The notes under the pieces: generated by a model
What the model was told of the DNA's origin: nothing
Seen by the model: the letters and a program-made list of their open reading frames with translations, nothing else
The model's database searches: none
From: Pseudokineococcus marinus
GTDB lineage: Bacteria; Actinomycetota; Actinomycetes; Actinomycetales; Quadrisphaeraceae
Assembly: GCF_037482405.1 (NCBI RefSeq)
Contig: NZ_JBBHZZ010000001.1
Span: 682,001 to 746,000, forward strand
DNA: 64,000 nt
Direction: 5' to 3'
Shown here: positions 1-7,303 of the stretch, piece after piece
Numbering within the stretch: the stretch's first letter is position 1
Layout of the letters: the number at the start of each line of letters is the position of its first letter
Made by a program: the position numbers and the translations under genes

Positions 1-1
1 C

Positions 2-367
2 GTCGTCTTCCACCGCATCATCAGCGGCTTCATGATCCAGGGCGGCGACCCGCTGGGCACCGGCACCGGCGGCCCCGGCTACACCTTCGACGACGAGATC
101 CACCCGGGTCTCGACTTCACGCAGCCCTACGTCCTCGCCATGGCCAACGCGGGCACCCGCGGCGGCAAGGGCACCAACGGCTCGCAGTTCTTCATCACCC
201 TGGCGCCCACCACCTGGCTGCAGGGCAAGCACACGATCTTCGGCGCCGTCGCCGACGACGAGTCCCGCGCCGTCGTGGACGCCCTGGGCGCGGTGCCCAC
301 CGGCGCCGGCGACCGCCCGCGCGAGGACGTCGTCCTGCGCAGCGTCGAGGTCGAGCGCTCCGCGTGA
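2..367 (+). CDS. ppiA: Peptidyl-prolyl cis-trans isomerase, cyclophilin type (5' truncated)
   Basis: Only the C-terminal part is present, because the reading frame is open from the first bases of the window. The visible protein starts in the cyclophilin core FHRIISGFMIQGGDP, and continues with the GTGTGGPGYTF loop, the NGSQFFIT strand and the HTIFG segment, all diagnostic of cyclophilins. The family catalyses cis-trans isomerisation of Xaa-Pro bonds. It is followed at once by the rhomboid gene, whose GTG start overlaps this stop codon (GTGA), so the two are translationally coupled. In mycobacteria ppiA also lies just before crgA and the pkn cluster, which supports the name. The start lies upstream of the window. 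Confidence 0.95.
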   Translation, partial: VVFHRIISGFMIQGGDPLGTGTGGPGYTFDDEIHPGLDFTQPYVLAMANAGTRGGKGTNGSQFFITLAPTTWLQGKHTIFGAVADDESRAVVDALGAVPTGAGDRPREDVVLRSVEVERSA

Positions 368-1275
368 GCACCGCCGGTCCCGGCTCGCCGGGTGCGCCCG
401 GCGAGCCGGACCGGCCCGGCGCGGGTGACCAGCACGGCCCCGGCGGTGGCGCCGGGGTGCCCGTCTGCCCCCGCCACCCCGACCGCGAGTCCTACGTCCG
501 CTGCCAGCGCTGCGGGCGCCCGACGTGCCCGGAGTGCCAGCGCGAGGCCCCGGTCGGCGTCCAGTGCGTCGACTGCGTCGCGCAGGCCCGGCGCGAGGCC
601 CCCACCGTGCGGACCGCCCTGGGCGGGCGGGCCCGCGGCGGCCGGCCCGTCGTCACGCTCACGCTCATCGGGGCGTGCGTGGCGATGTACGTCCTGCAGA
701 TCGCCAGCGGGAACGTCGTCACGAACCTCCTGGGCTTCTGGCCGCCCGCCGCGGGCGCCGAGCCCTGGCGCTACCTCACCTCGGCCTTCCTGCACTCCCC
801 GGGCGGTCTGCTGCCGCTGCACCTGCTGCTCAACATGTACGTGCTCTACGTCGTCGGCCCGCCGCTGGAGCAGCTGCTCGGCCGCGGGCGCTTCCTCGGC
901 CTGTACCTGCTGAGCGCCTTCGGCGGCTCGGTCGCCTACCAGCTGGTCTGGGCGGTCTTCGACACCCAGGCGCGCCTCGCCGTCGGCGCCTCGGGGGCCG
1001 TCTTCGGCCTCTTCGGCGCGCTGCTCGTCGTGCAGCGCCGCATGCGCGTGCCGGTCGGTCAGATCGGCGTGGTCCTCGGCATCAACCTCGTGCTGTCCTT
1101 CGTCATCCCTGGCATCGCCTGGGAGGCCCACCTCGGGGGCCTGGCGACCGGCGCCGCGGCCGCCGCGCTGCTCGTGCGCGCCCCCCGCCGGCCCGCCGCC
1201 CAGGCCGCCGGCCTGGCCGGCCTGGCCGTCCTGTGGGTCGCCCTCGCCGTCGTCGCGACCCTCCTCCGCGGCTGA
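364..1275 (+). CDS. Rhomboid family intramembrane serine protease with N-terminal zinc-finger-like domain
   Basis: 303 residues from a GTG start that overlaps the ppiA stop. Residues about 35-77 hold a Cys/His-rich module with the spacing of a B-box-like zinc finger (CPRHP, CQRCG, CPECQ, CVDC). A polytopic domain follows. The rhomboid catalytic serine is Ser210 in GASGAVFG, and the catalytic histidine is probably His256 in the motif EAHLGGLATG, so the dyad is intact. Rhomboids cleave substrates within the bilayer. The Zn module plus rhomboid arrangement is common in actinobacteria, and its partner is unknown. The C-terminus is a long hydrophobic Ala/Val/Leu segment. Confidence 0.93.
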   Translation: MSTAGPGSPGAPGEPDRPGAGDQHGPGGGAGVPVCPRHPDRESYVRCQRCGRPTCPECQREAPVGVQCVDCVAQARREAPTVRTALGGRARGGRPVVTLTLIGACVAMYVLQIASGNVVTNLLGFWPPAAGAEPWRYLTSAFLHSPGGLLPLHLLLNMYVLYVVGPPLEQLLGRGRFLGLYLLSAFGGSVAYQLVWAVFDTQARLAVGASGAVFGLFGALLVVQRRMRVPVGQIGVVLGINLVLSFVIPGIAWEAHLGGLATGAAAAALLVRAPRRPAAQAAGLAGLAVLWVALAVVATLLRG

Positions 1276-1462
1276 CGCGCCCGCCGGGACGCCTGACCGC
1301 CCGCCTGTCCACAGGCGCTGTCCCCAGCCTGGGGACGGCTCGTCGTCGACGTCGGCTCGGTCACGACGGCGCCGGGAGCCTCGACGCCCGGAGGACCGCC
1401 GCTCGAGGTCCCCGCCGACGGTCCCGACGCCGGGCCCGACCCCTCCGCGACGGGAGGTGCCC

Positions 1463-1819
1463 GTGGCCGGCGCAGCCCGCACCACCGTGGTCCTCGAGCC
1501 CGCCACCAGCTCGCCCGCCGTCGGCGTCGACGGCGCCCTCCCCGACGGCGCCCTCCCCCTCCCCGACGGCGCGGCCGACGAGACGCGGTCGCTGCTGCGG
1601 CGCGCCGCCGACCTCGACGGCCGGCGCGTGCGGCTCCAGGTGGGCGGCTGTGACCGCGTCGACCCCCTCGTGCGCCGGTGCCCCGCCGAGGAGGCGCGTC
1701 GTCCGGCCCTGCACGGCCGGCGGCTGGTGCGCCCTGACCCGCCCGGCCTCGTCGGTCTCGTCGGCCTCACGGACGACCGCGGCCCCACCGGCGTCGAGGG
1801 TGCCGCCGACCGCCCGTGA
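1463..1819 (+). CDS. Small hypothetical protein
   Basis: Possible gene of 118 residues starting at GTG 1463, behind a good ribosome-binding site (GGGAGG at about 1452-1457). The frame shows the strong G/C third-position bias expected of a coding frame in this genome. I recognise no domain: the protein is rich in Asp, Gly, Arg and Pro, has no membrane segment and contains two isolated cysteines. It lies between the rhomboid gene and crgA, in a stretch with DnaA-box-like sequences, so it may equally be a chance open frame. Function unknown. Confidence 0.35.
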   Translation: MAGAARTTVVLEPATSSPAVGVDGALPDGALPLPDGAADETRSLLRRAADLDGRRVRLQVGGCDRVDPLVRRCPAEEARRPALHGRRLVRPDPPGLVGLVGLTDDRGPTGVEGAADRP

Positions 1820-1848
1820 CCCGCTGACCGGACCCTCGGGAGCACACC

Positions 1849-1999
1849 TGTGGACGGCCACCTGTGGACGACCGCGGGGTTCTCCACACTGTGGAGAACT
1901 CCTGGGGACGAAGCACACGCGTGTGGTTCCGCTGCTCACAGCCCTGGGTCGCACCAGGGCCGCGGCCTGGGACCGCGGGCCGTGAGCCCGCTGTCCACG
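1849..1999. other. Cluster of DnaA-box-like sequences
   Basis: Five near matches to the high-GC DnaA box TTGTCCACA lie in 150 bp. They are TGTGGACGG at 1849-1857, TGTGGACGA at 1863-1871, TTCTCCACA at 1880-1888, TGTGGAGAA at 1890-1898 and CTGTCCACG at 1991-1999. The third and fourth form a 19-bp inverted pair, TTCTCCACACTGTGGAGAA. A further box, CTGTCCACA, sits at 1305-1313. The stretch is non-coding or at most weakly coding and lies in the oriC-proximal cell-wall cluster. It could be a DnaA-binding or titration site; that role is inference. Confidence 0.4.
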
Positions 2000-2006
2000 G
2001 GGCGGA

Positions 2007-2303
2007 TCAGCGCCAGCGGGTCGTCATGAGGAAGCCGACGAGGACGATCGCGAAGCCGGCCACCAGGTTCCAGCTGCCGATGCCGGGCACGGGGAAGCGG
2101 TTCTCGGTGACGTACCAGACGACGATCCACGCCAGGCCCAGGACCATGAGGCCGAGCATCACCGGCACGTACCAGCGGGGGTTGGGGGCGGCGGGGCGCG
2201 CCGTCCGGGTGCCCCCCACGGGGCCGTCCGGGGTGCGGGCGGCGGCGCCCTCGGGGGTGCGGGGGGCCGTCTTGCGACGTCGTCGGCCTCGGGACTCCGG
2301 CAT
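2007..2303 (-). CDS. crgA: Cell division protein CrgA
   Basis: 98 residues from ATG 2303. This start is preferred over longer options because it gives the typical CrgA N-terminus MPESRGRRRRK and has an AGGAG ribosome-binding site about 7 nt upstream. After a basic, Pro-rich cytoplasmic tail comes NPRWYVPVMLGLMVLGLAW, the first transmembrane segment. A short outer loop (PGIGSWN) and a second membrane segment follow, ending in the family signature FLMTTRWR. CrgA is a small two-pass protein that helps assemble the actinobacterial divisome (FtsZ/FtsQ/PBP network). It is divergent from the DUF881 gene, as in other actinobacteria. Confidence 0.95.
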   Translation of the reverse strand: MPESRGRRRRKTAPRTPEGAAARTPDGPVGGTRTARPAAPNPRWYVPVMLGLMVLGLAWIVVWYVTENRFPVPGIGSWNLVAGFAIVLVGFLMTTRWR

Positions 2304-2409
2304 CGGGGGCTCCTGCGGTCGGGGGCGGTGGCGTGCTCGCCCCCCGCGTCCGCGCCCGGTGGCGGAGGTCGCCTCCCGCGGCGCCCGGCGCGGGCGGCGG
2401 AGCGGTGCG

Positions 2410-2415
2410 TAGCCT
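2410..2415 (+). promoter_or_regulatory. -10 element for a probable leaderless start of the DUF881 gene
   Basis: TAGCCT fits the actinobacterial -10 consensus TANNNT and ends 7 nt before GTG 2423. There is no room or sequence for a Shine-Dalgarno element, so transcription probably begins at the start codon. Confidence 0.5.
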
Positions 2416-2422
2416 AGTGGCC

Positions 2423-3172
2423 GTGGGGGAGCGGGCACGGGAGGGACGGCGCCGGGGCTCTCGTGCGCGCTCGCGCGCGGGCACCGCGGCCGTGACGGCG
2501 GTGCTGTGCCTCGCGGGACTGCTCTTCGCCACGAGCGCCGACACCGCCGACGGCACCGACCTGCGCCAGGAGGACGAGGACCTGCGCGCCGTCGTCGCCG
2601 ACGAGTCCCACCGGGTCGCCGTGCTCGAGGAGCGGGTCTCGGCGCTGCGCGCCGGCGTGGAGGAGCTGTCGGGCGACGAGGTGCCGGGAGCCGGGTCCGC
2701 GGCGGCGGACGCCCTCGCCGTGGCGAGCCAGACGGCCCCGGCGGCCGGGGAGGGCCTCGTCGTCGTCCTCGCCGACGCGCCCCGCGAGACCTCCCTGGCG
2801 CCCGGCTACGCCCTGCAGGACACGGTCGTCCACTCCCAGGACGTGCAGGCCGTGGTCAACGCCCTGTGGCAGGGCGGCGCCGAGGCCATGGGCGTCATGG
2901 ACCAGCGCGTCATCGCCACGACGGCGGTGCGCTGCGTCGGCAGCACCCTGCGCGTCCAGGGCCGCTACTACCCGCCGCCGTACCGCATCGAGGCCGTCGG
3001 CGACCCCGAGGAGCTGCGCGCGGCCCTCGAGTCCTCCGCGCAGGTGCAGCTGTACCGGGCGGCCGCGCGCGACCTCGGCCTCGTCTACGACGTCTCCGAG
3101 GACGACCTCGAGCTGCCGGCGTACGGCGGCTCGCTGCGCATGTCCTACGCGAGCGTGCCGCCCAGCGCCTGA
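2423..3172 (+). CDS. DUF881 family membrane protein
   Basis: About 249 residues. GTG 2423 is chosen as the start because a -10 box lies 7 nt upstream (leaderless pattern); GTG 2417 and 2405 are in-frame alternatives. A basic N-terminus leads into one membrane segment (TAAVTAVLCLAGLLFA). A short coiled-coil-like stretch (HRVAVLEERVSALRAGVEEL) follows. The DUF881 globular domain contains VNALWQGGAEAMGVMDQRV, TTAVRCVGSTL and YYPPPYRIEAVGD, which are highly characteristic. The family (related to B. subtilis YlxW/YlxX) is extracytoplasmic and linked to division and cell-wall genes; its biochemical role is not established. It is conserved beside crgA and the sortase gene. Confidence 0.9.
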   Translation: MGERAREGRRRGSRARSRAGTAAVTAVLCLAGLLFATSADTADGTDLRQEDEDLRAVVADESHRVAVLEERVSALRAGVEELSGDEVPGAGSAAADALAVASQTAPAAGEGLVVVLADAPRETSLAPGYALQDTVVHSQDVQAVVNALWQGGAEAMGVMDQRVIATTAVRCVGSTLRVQGRYYPPPYRIEAVGDPEELRAALESSAQVQLYRAAARDLGLVYDVSEDDLELPAYGGSLRMSYASVPPSA

Positions 3173-3193
3173 CCCGGCGTCCCGTCGTCGGTC

Positions 3194-3251
3194 CCCTGCT
3201 CCTCGTCGGTCCCTGCTCCTCGTCAGCCCTGCTCCTCGTCGGCCCTGCTCC
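3194..3251. repeat. 16-17 bp tandem repeat in the DUF881-sortase spacer
   Basis: About 3.5 copies of CCCTGCTCCTCGTCGGT, the first 17 bp and the next two 16 bp. The repeat is non-coding and lies between the stop at 3172 and the sortase start at 3355. Confidence 0.7.
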
Positions 3252-3354
3252 AGGGGGCGACCTGGCGTGCCGATGGTCCGGGCGAGGACGGCGCCCCGCA
3301 CGGTCGCCGTCCGATGACGGACGGCGGGCATCACGGAGGGCGGGGAGGGCGCGC

Positions 3355-4110
3355 GTGGCGGCAGCGGTGGTCGTGGTGGGAGGTGCTCCCCGGGAGCGGC
3401 CGTCGGTCCCGGCCGTGGTCGCCTCGCTCCTCGGCGAGCTGCTCGTCACCGCCGGGGTCCTCGTCCTGCTCTTCACCGCCTGGCAGCTGTGGTGGACCGA
3501 CGTCGTCGCCGACCGCGAGCAGGCGGTCACGACGGCGGCGCTCGTCGACGACTGGCGCAGCCTCGCCGACGGGCGCCCCGCGCCCCCCGTCGCCGCGGCG
3601 TCCGCCGTCCCGCCCGCGCTCGCCGACCCGGCCCCGGGCGCCCCCTTCGCCCTCGTCCACGTGCCGCGCTTCGGACCGGACTGGGACCCGCGCCCGGTCG
3701 TGGAGGGCACGTCCGTCGACGACCTCCAGGCGGGCGTCGGCCACTACCCCGGGACGGCGCTGCCCGGTGAGGTGGGCAACGTGGCGCTGGCCGGGCACCG
3801 CAACACCTACGGCCGGCCCTTCCACCAGATCGCCGAGCTGCGCCCCGGCGACCCCGTGGTGCTCGAGACGGCGGAGGGCTGGTTCGTGTACCGCGCCACG
3901 ACGGCCGAGGTCGTGCCGCCCTCGCAGGTCGAGGTCGTCGCGCCCGTGCCCGGCGACCCGTCGGCCGTCCCCGTCGAGAGGCTCCTCACCATGACCGCCT
4001 GCCACCCCATCGGGTCGGCCCGGGAGCGCTACGTGCAGCACGCCGCCCTCGACCGCTTCGTGCCCCGCGCCGCCGGCGCGCCGGCCGAGCTCGCCGGCGG
4101 GGCCGCGTGA
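3355..4110 (+). CDS. srtE: Class E sortase
   Basis: 251 residues from GTG 3355, which has a strong GGGAGGG ribosome-binding site about 7 nt upstream. An N-terminal membrane anchor (LLVTAGVLVLLFTAWQLWW) is followed by a linker and the sortase beta-barrel. The barrel carries LAGHRNTYG with the catalytic histidine, and LLTMTACHP with the catalytic cysteine. An arginine follows in SARERYVQH. The HRNTYG and TACHP pattern matches actinobacterial class E sortases, which anchor LAXTG-type surface proteins to peptidoglycan. No sorting-signal substrate is encoded in the window. The stop overlaps the start of the next small gene. Confidence 0.92.
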   Translation: MAAAVVVVGGAPRERPSVPAVVASLLGELLVTAGVLVLLFTAWQLWWTDVVADREQAVTTAALVDDWRSLADGRPAPPVAAASAVPPALADPAPGAPFALVHVPRFGPDWDPRPVVEGTSVDDLQAGVGHYPGTALPGEVGNVALAGHRNTYGRPFHQIAELRPGDPVVLETAEGWFVYRATTAEVVPPSQVEVVAPVPGDPSAVPVERLLTMTACHPIGSARERYVQHAALDRFVPRAAGAPAELAGGAA

Positions 4111-4334
4111 GCGTCTACGGCGCCCTGTGGCGCCGCCTGCCGGGCCCCACCGCCGTCCGCGTCCTCCTGGCGCTCGCGCTGGCGCTCGCCGTCGTCGCCG
4201 TCTGCTTCCGGTGGGTGTTCCCCGCGGTCGCGCCCTCCGTACCCTGGAACAGCGGGACGGTCGAGGTCGCTGCACCGACGGCCGCACCCGTGCCGGCAGC
4301 ACCCGCACCACCGGCAGACCCACCACCGTCCTAG
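4107..4334 (+). CDS. Small single-pass membrane protein conserved beside sortase/trpG
   Basis: 75 residues, GTG start overlapping the sortase stop (GTGA). It has a short basic N-terminus, one transmembrane helix (RVLLALALALAVVAVCFRWV), a V-P-x-V-x-P-x-VPWNSGTV segment and an Ala/Pro-rich tail. Similar tiny proteins occur between class E sortase and trpG/pabA in other actinobacteria. No biochemical function is known to me. The tight coupling suggests a role with the sortase or the neighbouring wall machinery, but this is inference. Confidence 0.8.
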   Translation: MSVYGALWRRLPGPTAVRVLLALALALAVVAVCFRWVFPAVAPSVPWNSGTVEVAAPTAAPVPAAPAPPADPPPS

Positions 4335-4401
4335 CCGCCCGCCGCCACCGTGCTCGGGCCGGCCGGGTCGGCCCCGACACCGGACCCCGGAGCGCCCCGC
4401 C

Positions 4402-5037
4402 ATGAGCCCGTCCTCGCGCAGGATCCTCGTCGTCGACAACTACGACAGCTTCGTGTGGACCATCGTCGGGTACCTGCAGCAGCTGGGCGCGGAGTGCGAG
4501 GTCGTCCGCAACGACGAGGTCGGCGCGTCCGCGGTCGAGGAGGTCGACGGCGTCCTCGTGTCGCCCGGGCCGGGAGCGCCCGCCGACGCCGGGTCGAGCC
4601 CGGAGCTCGTGCGGGCCTGCGCCGCGACGTCGACCCCCATGCTCGGCGTCTGCCTCGGCCACCAGGTGCTCGCCGAGGTGCACGGCGCCGTGGTCACGCA
4701 CGCCGAGGAGCTCATGCACGGGCGCACGAGCGAGGTGCACCACGGCGGCCGGGGCGTCCTCGACGGCCTGCCGGCGCCCTTCACGGCCACGCGCTACCAC
4801 TCCCTGGCCGTCGTCGACGCGACGGTGCCCGACGAGCTCGTCGTCACCGCCCGCACGCCGGGCGGCGTCGTCATGGCGCTGGAGCACCGTGACGCACCGC
4901 TCTACGGCGTCCAGTTCCACCCCGAGTCGGTGCTGACGCAGGGGGGCCACCGCCTGCTCGCCAACTGGCTCTCGGTGTGCGGCGACGAGGGGGCGCCCGC
5001 CCGCTCGGAGGGCATGGCGCCGCTCGTGCGCCGGTAG
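4402..5037 (+). CDS. trpG: Anthranilate/aminodeoxychorismate synthase glutamine amidotransferase subunit
   Basis: 211 residues, class I glutamine amidotransferase. It begins with the typical ILVVDNYDSFVWTIVGYL. The oxyanion region is SPGPGAP, the nucleophile is Cys84 in GVCLGHQ, and the catalytic His173 and Glu175 lie in QFHPES, so the triad is complete. The protein supplies ammonia from glutamine to a chorismate-using partner for folate (PabA) or tryptophan (TrpG) synthesis. The partner is not in the window, so the pathway stays open; mycobacteria call the syntenic gene trpG. The 3' end is tandemly duplicated just past the stop (see the repeat at 5016-5068). Confidence 0.93.
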   Translation: MSPSSRRILVVDNYDSFVWTIVGYLQQLGAECEVVRNDEVGASAVEEVDGVLVSPGPGAPADAGSSPELVRACAATSTPMLGVCLGHQVLAEVHGAVVTHAEELMHGRTSEVHHGGRGVLDGLPAPFTATRYHSLAVVDATVPDELVVTARTPGGVVMALEHRDAPLYGVQFHPESVLTQGGHRLLANWLSVCGDEGAPARSEGMAPLVRR

Positions 5038-5068
5038 GGCGGGGCGCCGCTCGTGCGCCGGCAGGGCG
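5016..5068. repeat. 27-bp tandem duplication of the trpG 3' end
   Basis: A 26-bp stretch covering the last codons of trpG and its TAG stop (5016-5041) recurs at 5043-5068 with one substitution, which turns the stop TAG into CAG. It lies between the convergent trpG and pknB genes. Confidence 0.75.
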
Positions 5069-5077
5069 CCGCCGGGG

Positions 5078-7303
5078 TCAGCCCTCGGTCGGGGTCGGCG
5101 TGCCCGTGGGCTCGGGCGTCGTCGGCTCGGGCGTGGTGGGCTGGGGCGTCGTCGGCTCCTCGGTGGGCTCCGGCGTCGTCGGCCCGTCGGTCGGCTCGGC
5201 CGTCGTGGGGGCCTCGGTCGGCGTCGGCTCGGGCGTCGCCGTCGGCGTGGGCGGCGGGGGCGTGGCCACGACGAGGACGACCGTGGAGCCCTGCGGCACG
5301 GGCCCGGCCCCGGGGTCCTGCCCCACGACGGTGCCCTCGGCCGCGTCGCTCTCGGTGAACCGGACGTCGGACTGCAGCTGCAGCGCGCTGAGGGCCTGCT
5401 GCGCCTCCGTCTGCGGCAGCCCGCGGTAGTCGTCGATCTCGACGGTGCCGTCGGAGACGACGAGGTCGACCGCGGAGCCGGGCGCGGCGCTCGCCCCGGA
5501 CGAGGGGTCGCTCGTGAGGACGACGCCCTCGGGCGCGCGCGGGTCGGGGCGGCGCTCGACGTCGCCGACGCGCAGCCCCGCCGCCGCGAGGTCGGAGGCC
5601 GCCTCCCCCTCCGTGCGCCCGGCGAGGGCGGGGACGGCGACGGCCGTGGGGCCGGTGGAGACGACGACGGTGACGGTGCTGCCGCGGGGGGCCGTGCCGC
5701 CGGCGCTCGGGTCCTGCTCGGCGACGCGCCCCTCCGACACGTCCTCCGACGGCGCCGACTCCTCGGCGTAGGCGAGGCCCGCCCGCTCGACGGCCGCCCG
5801 CGCGGCCTCGGCCGTGCTGCCGACGACGTCGGGGACGGTCGCCGTGGGCGCCGGGTCGTCGCCGGTCAGGCGGGGCACGAGCACCGCCGCCAGCGCGACG
5901 AGGGCCAGGGCCACGAGGGCGGCCAGCACGACGACGGCGCGGCGGCCGCGGCGTCCGTCCGCCTCCGGCTCCTCGTCGTCCCGCAGCGGCACGGGGCCCG
6001 CGGACGACGCGGGCGGCGGCACCGGCGGGACGACGGTCGTGCTGGCCGCCGCCACGGCGGCCGGGCCGGCGACGTCGAGCCCGCGCGCGGCGTCCTCGAG
6101 GTCGCGCCGGAAGGCCTCGGCGTCGGGGTAGCGGTCCGCCGGCTCCTTGGCGAGCGCCCGCAGCACGACGCGGTCCAGGGCCGGGGGCAGCCCGGCGCGG
6201 TGGGCCGACGGCGGGTCGGGCACCTCGCCGACGTGCTGGTAGGCCAGGGAGACGGCGGAGTCGCCCTGGAACGGCGGCCGGCCCGTGAGCAGCTCGTAGA
6301 GGAGGCAGCCGGTCGAGTAGAGGTCGGTGCGGGCGTCCACCGGACGGCCGCGCGCCTGCTCGGGCGAGAGGTACTGGGCCGTGCCGAGCACGGCGGAGGT
6401 GTGCGTGGCCGTCGCGCCGGCGTCGGCGAGCGCCCGCGCGATGCCGAAGTCCATGACCTTGACCTGGCCCTCGGGCGTCAGCATGACGTTGGCGGGCTTG
6501 ATGTCGCGGTGCACGATGCCGGCGCGGTGGCTGTAGGCCAGGGCGCCGAGGACGCCGGCGGTGACGGCGACGGCCGTCTCGAGGTCCACGCCGGGCTGCC
6601 CGTCGCGCTCACCCCGTCCGCCCCGCCCGTCACCGGCCGAGAGGTGCTCGCCGGCGCTCGTGCTCGCGGGAGGTCGGTGCCGGTCGGAGGGGCGGTGCTG
6701 GTCGGGAGGGCGGTGCTGGTCGGACGGGCGGTGCCGGTCGGACGGGCGGTGCTGGTCGAGCAGGTCGCGCACGGTGGCGCCGCGGACGAGCTCCATGACG
6801 AGGAAGGGCGTGGTGGTGCCCCCGTCGCGCCCCGGCTCCTCGCCGACGTCGTGGACGCCGACCACCGCGGGGTGGTTGAGCGCGGCCACGGAGCGCGCCT
6901 CGCGGCGGAAGCGCGCCAGCACCTCGCCGTCCTCCGCGAGGTCGCTGCGCAGCAGCTTGACGGCGACCTGGCGCCCGAGGAGGCGGTCGTGCGCCTCGTG
7001 GACGACCGCCATCCCGCCGCGGCCCAGGACGCGCCCCAGCTCGTACCGCCCGCCCAGGACGCGAGGAGCCCTGGTCACCGCCTCGGTCCGGGCCCCGGTC
7101 GCCGCCCCGGTCAGCGCCTCGGTCGGGGCCCCGCTCGGTGCCCCGTCCGCTGGCCCGTCCGTCCCGTCCGGTCCCGCGCCCGGTGCCTCGCCCGGTGAGG
7201 GGGTCACGGGCAGGGAGGCGGTCGGCTGCGCCTCCTGCTCGCCCGTGCCCGGACCCGTCCCGGGCGGGCGCCGGTCCTGGCCGCCCTCGTCGCTGCTCGT
7301 CAC
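5078..7303 (-). CDS. pknB: PASTA-domain Ser/Thr protein kinase PknB
   Basis: 741 residues from GTG 7303, overlapping the pknA stop. An acidic, low-complexity N-terminal extension (about 82 residues, Ala/Thr/Glu repeats) precedes the kinase. The kinase shows GRYELGRVLGRGGMAVV, the lysine in VAVKLL, HRDIKPANVM, VMDFGIAR and a Thr-rich activation loop before GTAQYLSPEQ. Residues about 184-236 form an unusual insert built on a six-residue HRPSDR/Q repeat, where PknB homologues have a short loop. One membrane helix (about 455-478) leads to three extracellular PASTA domains (about 488-680) and a Thr/Pro/Glu-rich tail. PknB senses muropeptides or lipid II and phosphorylates division and wall-synthesis proteins. 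Confidence 0.95.
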   Translation of the reverse strand: MTSSDEGGQDRRPPGTGPGTGEQEAQPTASLPVTPSPGEAPGAGPDGTDGPADGAPSGAPTEALTGAATGARTEAVTRAPRVLGGRYELGRVLGRGGMAVVHEAHDRLLGRQVAVKLLRSDLAEDGEVLARFRREARSVAALNHPAVVGVHDVGEEPGRDGGTTTPFLVMELVRGATVRDLLDQHRPSDRHRPSDQHRPPDQHRPSDRHRPPASTSAGEHLSAGDGRGGRGERDGQPGVDLETAVAVTAGVLGALAYSHRAGIVHRDIKPANVMLTPEGQVKVMDFGIARALADAGATATHTSAVLGTAQYLSPEQARGRPVDARTDLYSTGCLLYELLTGRPPFQGDSAVSLAYQHVGEVPDPPSAHRAGLPPALDRVVLRALAKEPADRYPDAEAFRRDLEDAARGLDVAGPAAVAAASTTVVPPVPPPASSAGPVPLRDDEEPEADGRRGRRAVVVLAALVALALVALAAVLVPRLTGDDPAPTATVPDVVGSTAEAARAAVERAGLAYAEESAPSEDVSEGRVAEQDPSAGGTAPRGSTVTVVVSTGPTAVAVPALAGRTEGEAASDLAAAGLRVGDVERRPDPRAPEGVVLTSDPSSGASAAPGSAVDLVVSDGTVEIDDYRGLPQTEAQQALSALQLQSDVRFTESDAAEGTVVGQDPGAGPVPQGSTVVLVVATPPPPTPTATPEPTPTEAPTTAEPTDGPTTPEPTEEPTTPQPTTPEPTTPEPTGTPTPTEG
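6674..6760. repeat. 18-bp in-frame tandem repeat inside the pknB kinase domain
   Basis: Four to five slightly diverged copies of an 18-bp unit (CGGTGCTGGTCGGACGGG on the plus strand) encode HRPSDR/HRPSDQ/HRPPDQ units. They lie in the alphaD-alphaE region of the kinase fold. Confidence 0.8.

Noticed and set aside
1361..1954. Minus-strand open frame between rhomboid and crgA
   Set aside because: Third-position G/C bias favours the plus-strand frame, the protein has no features, and it crosses the DnaA-box palindrome.
1849..1999. This region as oriC itself
   Set aside because: In actinobacteria oriC lies between dnaA and dnaN, which are not here. There is no AT-rich unwinding region and too few boxes.
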